Source: UBA1724 sp051884615 (GTDB lineage Bacteria > Verrucomicrobiota > Lentisphaeria > Oligosphaerales > Oligosphaeraceae). Taken from it: a stretch of DNA of 64,000 nucleotides. The position numbers were made by a program, and so were the translations under genes. Below, piece after piece: positions 58,482 through 64,000 of the stretch (within the stretch, counting starts at the first letter, position 1; each line of letters begins with the position of its first letter). The stretch spans positions 1 through 64,000 of the forward strand of contig JBJEVT010000035.1 in assembly GCA_051884615.1 (NCBI GenBank), given 5' to 3'. The notes below the pieces were generated by a model. The model was not told the DNA's origin and did no database searches. It saw only the letters and a list, made by a program, of their open reading frames with translations.

Positions 58482-60659
58482 CTAGGCTTCCTCCTGGGGC
58501 GCGGTGCCTTTCAGGGCCTCCCGGATGGCGGCCACCTCGGGGGTGTCCTCCTCCGGGGAGTCCTCCTGGACGGGCTGTTCGTCCTTGGGCATGGGCCATC
58601 CCAGCAGCTCGTAGACCTGCTGCGCGGAGAGAGTCTCCCGTTCCAGGAGGGCCTGGGCCAGCTTCTCCAGCTCCGCCCGATGGCTTTCCAGGATCTGGGT
58701 GGCACGGGTCTTCTGCTCGTCCACGATGCGGCGGATCTCCAGGTCGATCTCCCGGGCGGTCTCGGGGGAGAAATCCTCGGAGCGGGTGATGTCCCGTCCC
58801 AGGAAGAGATGCTCCTCCCGTCCGGCGTAGTTGATGAGTCCCAGGCGTTCGGACATGCCCCATTGGCAGACCATCTTCTTGGCCAGGTCGGTGGCTTGTC
58901 GGATGTCCATGGAGGCTCCGGTGGAGATGTCATCCATGGTGAGTTCCTCGGCGGTGCGCCCGCCGAAGCAGACGGCGATCATGTCCAGGATCTGGCGCCG
59001 GGAGGCGGTGGGTTCGTCATCCTTGGGGAGGGTCATGGTGGCGCCCAGAGCGGGCCCCCGGGGGATGATGGTGATCTTGTGGAGAGGCATGGCGTCGGGG
59101 CAGCACATGCCCACCAGGGCGTGGCCGGCCTCGTGGTAGGCGGTGAGGCGGCGGCACTTGTCGTCCATCTTGTGGCTGCGTCGTTCCCGTCCCCAGCGCA
59201 CCTTGTCCCGCGCCTCCTCCAGGTCAGGCATGGTGACCGCGTCCCGCTTGGCCCGGGTGGCCAGGAGCGCGGCCTCGTTGATGAGGTTTTCCAGATCCGC
59301 GCCGGAGAAACCGGGGGTGCCCCGGGCGATGATGCGGAGGTCCACATCCTCCGCCAGCCGGGTCTTCCGGGCGTGGACCTTCAGGATGGCCACCCGTCCC
59401 CGGAGGTCGGGGAGATCCACGGTGATCTGGCGGTCGAAGCGGCCGGGCCGCAGCAGGGCGGGGTCCAGCACGTCGGGGCGGTTGGAGGCGGCGATGACGA
59501 TGATGCCCTGGTTGGGCTGGAAGCCGTCCATCTCCACCAGGAGGGCGTTCAGGGTCTGCTCCCGCTCGTCGTGCCCGCCGCCGATGCCGCTGAACCGGGA
59601 GCGGCCCACCGCGTCGATTTCATCAATGAAGATCAGGCAGGGGGAGTCCTTCTTGGCCTCGGCGAACATGTTGCGCACCCGGGCGGCGCCCACGCCCACG
59701 AACATCTCCACGAAATCGGAGCCGGAGATGGAATAGAAGGGGACTTTCGCCTCGCCGGCGATGGCCTTGGCCAGCAGGGTCTTTCCCGTGCCCGGAGGCC
59801 CCACCAGCAGGACGCCCCGGGGAACCCGGCCGCCCAGGCGGCTGAAGGACTTGGGATCCTTCAGATACTCCACGATCTCCTGCATGTCCTCCTTGGCTTC
59901 GTCGCATCCCGCCACATCACGGAAGGTGATGGGGCCGCCTTCGCCAGGCTCCAGCTTCCGGGCACGGGACTTGCCGAAGTCCATGGCGCCGCCGGCGCCC
60001 CGCATCTGGCGGGTGAAGATGAAGTAGAAGAAGGCGATGAGCAGCACCGTGGGCAGCAGCATGAACACCAGCTGGGTGAAGGAACTGCCCTCCGACTTGG
60101 CGTCGTAGGAACGGCAGTGCTCCCGGATCATGGAATCCAGGGCCTTGCTGTAGATCACCCGGCTCTGGAAGTCCTGGGAACCACTGCCCGCCTCCCCTTC
60201 CGCTTGAAGACGAACCTTCCCCTTGATGGTGAGAATGCCGCTCCCCGCCGATTCGGAGATGGTGATGGTCTCCACCGCCCCGCGCTGCAAATAGGTCTCA
60301 AATTCACTCTGCGCCAGATCCAGCACCCGGCCCCGGTTCCGCATCTGGCTGTAGCCCAGCAACGGGATCAACACCAGGATGACCAGCCAGAAGACATACT
60401 GCCACCGGGACATGGGGGGATGGGGCGTCATGCCGCGGAAGGGAGAGCCCCCACGCCGGGAACCATCCCCTTCCTGCCGGGGTGCGTCGTCATCCTGCCG
60501 GGGAGCGTCGTCATCCTGCCGGGGGGCGTCGTCATCCTGCCGGGGGGCGTCATCGTCGTGGGAGGGGGGAGGAGAGGGGATTTTTTCTTCCTCCCGCTGG
60601 GAGTCGTCGGAGAGATTGGGAGAAGTCATGGAGAAGCAGATTGCGTCCTCGGGCGGCAT
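58482..60659 (-). CDS. ftsH: ATP-dependent zinc metalloprotease FtsH
   Basis: The 725-residue AAA+ membrane protease has two transmembrane segments around a periplasmic domain (first about WQYVFWLVILVLIPLLGYSQ, second about PTVLLIAFFYFIFT). The AAA module contains Walker A GPPGTGKTLLAKAIAGEA, Walker B LIFIDEIDAVGR and the SRH RPDVLDPALLRPGRFDRQI. The zinc site is AYHEAGHALVG (H-E-x-x-H). The 60 N-terminal residues before the first helix carry DDDAPRQ repeats, an unusual extension. The ATG at 60629 is an alternative start. Confidence 0.94.
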   Translation of the reverse strand: MPPEDAICFSMTSPNLSDDSQREEEKIPSPPPSHDDDAPRQDDDAPRQDDDAPRQDDDAPRQEGDGSRRGGSPFRGMTPHPPMSRWQYVFWLVILVLIPLLGYSQMRNRGRVLDLAQSEFETYLQRGAVETITISESAGSGILTIKGKVRLQAEGEAGSGSQDFQSRVIYSKALDSMIREHCRSYDAKSEGSSFTQLVFMLLPTVLLIAFFYFIFTRQMRGAGGAMDFGKSRARKLEPGEGGPITFRDVAGCDEAKEDMQEIVEYLKDPKSFSRLGGRVPRGVLLVGPPGTGKTLLAKAIAGEAKVPFYSISGSDFVEMFVGVGAARVRNMFAEAKKDSPCLIFIDEIDAVGRSRFSGIGGGHDEREQTLNALLVEMDGFQPNQGIIVIAASNRPDVLDPALLRPGRFDRQITVDLPDLRGRVAILKVHARKTRLAEDVDLRIIARGTPGFSGADLENLINEAALLATRAKRDAVTMPDLEEARDKVRWGRERRSHKMDDKCRRLTAYHEAGHALVGMCCPDAMPLHKITIIPRGPALGATMTLPKDDEPTASRRQILDMIAVCFGGRTAEELTMDDISTGASMDIRQATDLAKKMVCQWGMSERLGLINYAGREEHLFLGRDITRSEDFSPETAREIDLEIRRIVDEQKTRATQILESHRAELEKLAQALLERETLSAQQVYELLGWPMPKDEQPVQEDSPEEDTPEVAAIREALKGTAPQEEA
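60484..60553 (-). repeat. 21-bp tandem repeat in the ftsH 5' end
   Basis: Three full repeats plus a partial copy of a 21-bp unit encode four D-D-D-A-P-R-Q heptads. The copies differ by single bases, a sign of recent slippage. Confidence 0.8.
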
Positions 60660-61135
60660 TGGAGGGCCGCCGCGGTGAGTTGTCCACGCCTCTCATCCCG
60701 TCGTGGGGAGGAGTCGTGGGGAAGAGGGCAGGGGCGGGACTAGTGCCCGTCCTGTGTCGTGTGCACGGGGTGAGACCGGGGTTTCCGGGAGGGAGTTTCC
60801 GGGCGAAGGCGAAAGGCGCCGGCTTTGTCCCTCCTTATCCTGCGGAGGAAAAAGGGATGGGCGACGCTTGCGTTGTCGTGGGGCGTCCCCATGCCCAAGG
60901 TGCGGGGGAACGCCAAAAGGTTGGGAGGGGACGGCGGGGGATGGACTCCACTTCCACCATTTCCAGGCATTTCCTCCTCCCCCTCTCCCTCCATGCGCTA
61001 CGGCCTTCCCCCACCAGGGAAGGCCGCTTTCTCCAAGGCAGTTAACATCTCTTCCCCGGAAGGGAAAGGCCGCACTCTGCCCCTCCCTCTCCCATTCGGC
61101 GGGGAAGGACAGGCGCGGAAGGACTCAAGTCCCGC
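60660..61135. other. 476-bp gap between ftsH and the FHA gene: nothing recognised
   Basis: The stretch is GC-rich and has several open frames with no ribosome site, known domain or consistent codon pattern. I see no RNA gene, terminator hairpin with a T tract, or repeat. Confidence 0.4.
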
Positions 61136-61666
61136 TTATTTACGGACGAAGTTGACAATCAGGAGCACCACCACCAGCAGGACAAGAATCGCCACGATGA
61201 TGTTCATAATCTTGCCGTGCTTCTGGTTGGGACGCAAAGCCGTGGACCGCTTCACGTTCATGCGGTTGCCCAGGTTCCGCATGGTGGTCTTGTTGATCTC
61301 GCCCGTGTCCACATCGTCCAAGTCGATGACGGAGACGGTGCGGCTCTCTTCCCGGGCGCCCTCGATGTCGTCAAAAAGAATCTCCACGCTGCCAATCTGG
61401 ATGATGTCCCCGTTGTTCAGCTTGACGGAGTTGCCGGGCTGGAGAACCTGGTCGTTGATCTTGGAGCCGTTGGTGGAGCCCAGATCCTCGATGGCATAGG
61501 AACCGTCGTCCAACTTCACCAGGGTGCAGTGGTGTCCGGAGACGGTGGGGGCCGAGATGCAGACATCACAGTCATCAGCGCGTCCCACGGTGTACTTGTC
61601 CTGGCTGAGGGAGAAGGAGGCGCCGCGCATCTGATCAGACAGGATGAAGAGTTTAGGGGTACCCAT
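61136..61666 (-). CDS. FHA-domain protein with C-terminal membrane anchor
   Basis: The 176-residue protein has a forkhead-associated domain (about residues 5-95) that would bind phosphothreonine peptides. YTVGRADDCDV (Gly-Arg), SGHHCTLVKLDDGSYAIEDL (Ser and His positions) and GSTNGSKIND are the FHA hallmarks. It ends in a single transmembrane helix (IMNIIVAILVLLVVVLLIVN), so the FHA domain faces the cytoplasm and the protein is tail-anchored. It probably acts with a Ser/Thr kinase, none of which is in the window. Confidence 0.92.
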   Translation of the reverse strand: MGTPKLFILSDQMRGASFSLSQDKYTVGRADDCDVCISAPTVSGHHCTLVKLDDGSYAIEDLGSTNGSKINDQVLQPGNSVKLNNGDIIQIGSVEILFDDIEGAREESRTVSVIDLDDVDTGEINKTTMRNLGNRMNVKRSTALRPNQKHGKIMNIIVAILVLLVVVLLIVNFVRK

Positions 61667-61998
61667 AGTGCCTTGGAGTCAATGTGTGATGTGGTTGGGT
61701 GGAGGAAATGCCGTACGGCCAAACTTTAACGCATTTCTCTTCTTTTGCCTTACGAATTGAGAAAAAAAGAGAAACTTCCCAAAGGGAATGGGGGCTTCGC
61801 CCCCGGAAGACAGGGGGAAAAGCTCCCTTGCGGGACCGTAAGAGAACGACGGCAATCTACTGCCTCTCCATAAATTTTCGTGCCCCGACCCCCGGATTTT
61901 TCGTTCTGGATTTCCGGGAACTTGCCTCCTCCCATGAAATCATGCGCCCCGTACCTCCGAGGCTTCCGTATGGGCGCGGGCGCCTGCGGCCCACCCCA

Positions 61999-62074
61999 GA
62001 GCACACAGCGGCGCTGCCGCTTGAACACGGAGCACACAGAGGGCGCTGCCGCTTGAACACGGAGCACACAGCGG
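61999..62074. repeat. 'GGAGCACACAG' tandem repeat, family shared with 49617-49668
   Basis: About two and a half units of 31-32 bp with the order GCGCTGCCGCTTGAACACGG then AGCACACAG. The reverse complement matches the repeat at 49617-49668. The rest of the 525-bp gap 61667-62191 shows no gene. Confidence 0.75.
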
Positions 62075-62191
62075 GGGGAAGAGCGTCAGAAATGTCTAAA
62101 AATGTCCAAATATGTGCTATATTTCACAATTCCCAAGAATGAAGAAAAGAAGAAGGGTTTTCACGGCGAGATGCCAAGGACGTAAGCGAAG

Positions 62192-64000
62192 ATGGATTTC
62201 CAGGACGAAGAGAAGAAGGAAGGTTGTCAGCCGCAGCCGGAGGATTCCGCGATGGTGGAGGAGGGTGTGTCCCGTATGTTTCCCGGCGCGGAGGAGCCTG
62301 CTGAAGAGGTGAATGTGGTTCCCGCCGAGGAGGTTGTGCCTTCCGTGGAGGAAGAGGGCGAAGAGGCCCCCGAGGATGTGGTGGAGGAGGGGAGCGCCTC
62401 CGGGAAGGAGGAGCGGCTTGCCAAGTTCCTGGCCTCCGCCGGCATTGCCTCCCGCCGCAACTGCGAGGAATTGATTCTGGAGGGGCGGGTCACGGTGAAC
62501 GGGGAGGCGGTGCTTTCCCCCGCCTACAACGTGGACCCCGAGAAGGACAAGGTGCATTTCGAGGGCCGTCTGGTGGAGAGCCATCCCCAGGGGATGGTGT
62601 ATCTGCTTCTGAACAAGCCGGTGGGATACACCTGCAGCGCCAAGGACGTCCATGCGGAGCGCCTGGTCTTCGACCTGATTCCCCAGCGCTTCGGCCGCCT
62701 CTTCACGGTGGGACGGCTGGACCGGGATTCGGAGGGGCTTCTGATTCTGACCAACGACGGGGACTACGCCCAGAAGGTGATGCATCCCTCCCGCCAGATT
62801 CTGAAGCGGTACTATGTGGAGTGCGATGGCCAGTACACCACGAGCCTCCGTCGCCGCATGCTGGAGGGCTTCTATGACAACGACGAATTTCTGCGCGCCC
62901 TGGCCGTGGAGGACAAGGGGGTGCAGAGAGGACACTGCGCCCTGGAAATCACCCTGGGGGAGGGCCGGAAGCGGGAGGTGCGCCGCCTCTGCAAGGACGT
63001 GGGCCTGGAGGTGACTCTGCTGCGCCGGGTGGCCATCGGCGGCCTGGAGCTGGACGAGAATCTCTCCACCGGCGCCTGGCGCATGATGAGCGGCGAAGAG
63101 CAGGAAAGGGTCTTCGACCGGATTCAGCTGGCAGAACAGCCCGTCTCCGCCGATCCCCGCCCCTACTGGCAGAAGGAACGCAAACCCTTCGACCGGGAAC
63201 ATCGCCCCTACGCCGCCAGCCCCTACCCCGAATACCGCAAGGATGCCTCCGACAACGACCGCAAACCCTTCGGACGGGACCGCAAGCCCTTCGGCGACCG
63301 CAAGCCCTTCGGCGACCGCAAACCCTTCGGGGATCGCAAGCCCTTCGGCGACCGCAAACCTTTCGGGGACCGCAAACCCTTCGGCGACCGCAAGCCCTTC
63401 GACCGGGAGAGCAAGCCCTTCCAGGAGCGCCGTCCCTGGTATGAGGAAGGCAACGAGGAGGGGGAAGCCCATCTGGAGCGCCGCTCTTTCGACCGGGATG
63501 CCAGGCCCTTCGACCGTGATCGCAAGCCTTTCGATCGCGACCGCAAGCCCTTCGACCGCGAGCGCAAGCCCTTTGACCGTGATCGCAAACCCTTCGACCG
63601 CGACCGCAAGCCTTTCCAGGAGCGTCGTTCCTGGTATTCCGAGGAAGGTGGCGAGGAAGGGGAGAGCCGTTTCGAGCGCAAGCCCTTCGATCGCGACCGC
63701 AAGCCCTTCGACCGTGACCGCAAGCCTTTCGACCGTGACCGCAAGCCTTTCGACCGTGACCGCAAGCCTTTCGATCGTGATCGCAAGCCCTTCCAGGAGC
63801 GTCGTTCCTGGTATTCCGAGGAAGGGGGCGAGGAAGGGGAGAGCCGTTTCGAGCGCAAGCCTTTCGATCGCGACCGCAAGCCCTTCGATCGTGACCGCAA
63901 GCCTTTCGACCGGGATCGCAAGCCCTTCGATCGCGACCGCAAGCCCTTTGACCGTGACCGCAAGCCCTTCGACCGTGATCGCAAGCCCTTCGACCGGGAT
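62192..64000 (+). CDS. RluB-like 23S rRNA pseudouridine synthase with giant repeat tail (partial)
   Basis: At least 603 residues are encoded with no stop before the window end. An acidic N-terminal extension (residues 1-70) leads to an S4 domain (ERLAKFLASAGIASRRNCEE) and an RluB/RsuA-family catalytic domain with VGRLDRDSEGLLIL (catalytic Asp177) and EGRKREVRRLCKDVGLEVTL. From about residue 336 the protein is a low-complexity run of R-K-P-F-G-D and D-R-D-R-K-P-F units, with interspersed QERRSWYSEEGGEEGES blocks. The ATG at 62192 follows an in-frame stop and an AAGGA. The specific uridine is inferred from the family. Confidence 0.85.
   Translation, partial: MDFQDEEKKEGCQPQPEDSAMVEEGVSRMFPGAEEPAEEVNVVPAEEVVPSVEEEGEEAPEDVVEEGSASGKEERLAKFLASAGIASRRNCEELILEGRVTVNGEAVLSPAYNVDPEKDKVHFEGRLVESHPQGMVYLLLNKPVGYTCSAKDVHAERLVFDLIPQRFGRLFTVGRLDRDSEGLLILTNDGDYAQKVMHPSRQILKRYYVECDGQYTTSLRRRMLEGFYDNDEFLRALAVEDKGVQRGHCALEITLGEGRKREVRRLCKDVGLEVTLLRRVAIGGLELDENLSTGAWRMMSGEEQERVFDRIQLAEQPVSADPRPYWQKERKPFDREHRPYAASPYPEYRKDASDNDRKPFGRDRKPFGDRKPFGDRKPFGDRKPFGDRKPFGDRKPFGDRKPFDRESKPFQERRPWYEEGNEEGEAHLERRSFDRDARPFDRDRKPFDRDRKPFDRERKPFDRDRKPFDRDRKPFQERRSWYSEEGGEEGESRFERKPFDRDRKPFDRDRKPFDRDRKPFDRDRKPFDRDRKPFQERRSWYSEEGGEEGESRFERKPFDRDRKPFDRDRKPFDRDRKPFDRDRKPFDRDRKPFDRDRKPFDRD
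63265..64000 (+). repeat. Tandem repeats in the 3' part of the RluB-like gene
   Basis: The region consists of 18- to 21-bp units (GACCGCAAGCCCTTC and variants) encoding DRKPFG or DRDRKPF. Two longer, nearly identical blocks with the QERRSWYSEEGGEEGES linker recur at about 63616 and 63790. The array continues past the window end. Confidence 0.9.

Noticed and set aside
62142..62312. A basic small protein upstream of the RluB-like gene
   Set aside because: It overlaps the true start of the RluB-like gene in another frame, and its Arg-rich sequence is what an out-of-frame read of that acidic extension gives.

Overview
The window looks like a GC-rich chromosome segment from the PVC superphylum, most likely Lentisphaerota (Victivallales-like). 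This is inferred from a secreted pseudopilin with the KKFTLIELLVVIAIIAILA leader and an H-X9-DG motif, large secreted proteins with cadherin-like and propeller repeats, and the mix of core genes. No 16S rRNA gene is present, so the placement is an inference.

Layout. Positions 1-23153 are almost entirely minus-strand core genes: an ECF sigma/anti-sigma pair (the anti-sigma gene is cut by the window start), tRNA-Val, an EF-G, secG, a PHP-domain protein, argC, rpsI/rplM, a degenerate Gfo/Idh-like protein, an M16 peptidase, the alpha-operon block (adk-map-infA-rpmJ-rpsM-rpsK-rpoA-rplQ, without rpsD and without secY), ispG, a 5'-nucleotidase-like protein, aspS, hisS and a pseudopilin. Positions 23154-31525 hold an accessory island of three secreted or outer-membrane proteins. 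It is bracketed by a duplicated copy of the obg start region. Positions 31526-39458 are a plus-strand core run: obg, a membrane protein, a PurO-like IMP cyclohydrolase, aroQ, accB, accC, two Asp23-family genes and nadE. Positions 39533-43674 are accessory: an Mrr-like endonuclease with HARE-HTH domains, a 33-bp minisatellite, and an unusual HTH-cupin-acyl-CoA-synthetase fusion.

Positions 43856-49417 (minus) are a glucuronate catabolic operon: uxaC, an SDR fructuronate reductase, uxuA, a clan GH-A glycosidase and an RraA/HMG-aldolase-family protein. Its promoter overlaps a long inverted repeat. Positions 49794-54234 (plus) carry an ArsR/SmtB-type metal sensor, then feoA-feoB and an outer-membrane barrel. 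Three TGAA-N6-TTCA-like sites lie between the regulator and feoA, and a fourth precedes the regulator. This suggests a metal-sensing switch on ferrous iron uptake.

Positions 54231-61666 (minus) are ridA, mraY, apbE, ftsH and an FHA protein. Between ridA and mraY sits a truncated DUF1016 (YhcG-like) nuclease gene, flanked by a 156-bp, 155/156-identical duplication of the mraY 3' end. The window ends inside an RluB-like pseudouridine synthase that carries an enormous KPFDRDR-type repeat tail.

The most interesting pattern is that two separate accessory insertions are each bordered by a partial duplicate of the neighbouring essential gene (obg 5' end, mraY 3' end), with the essential gene itself left intact.
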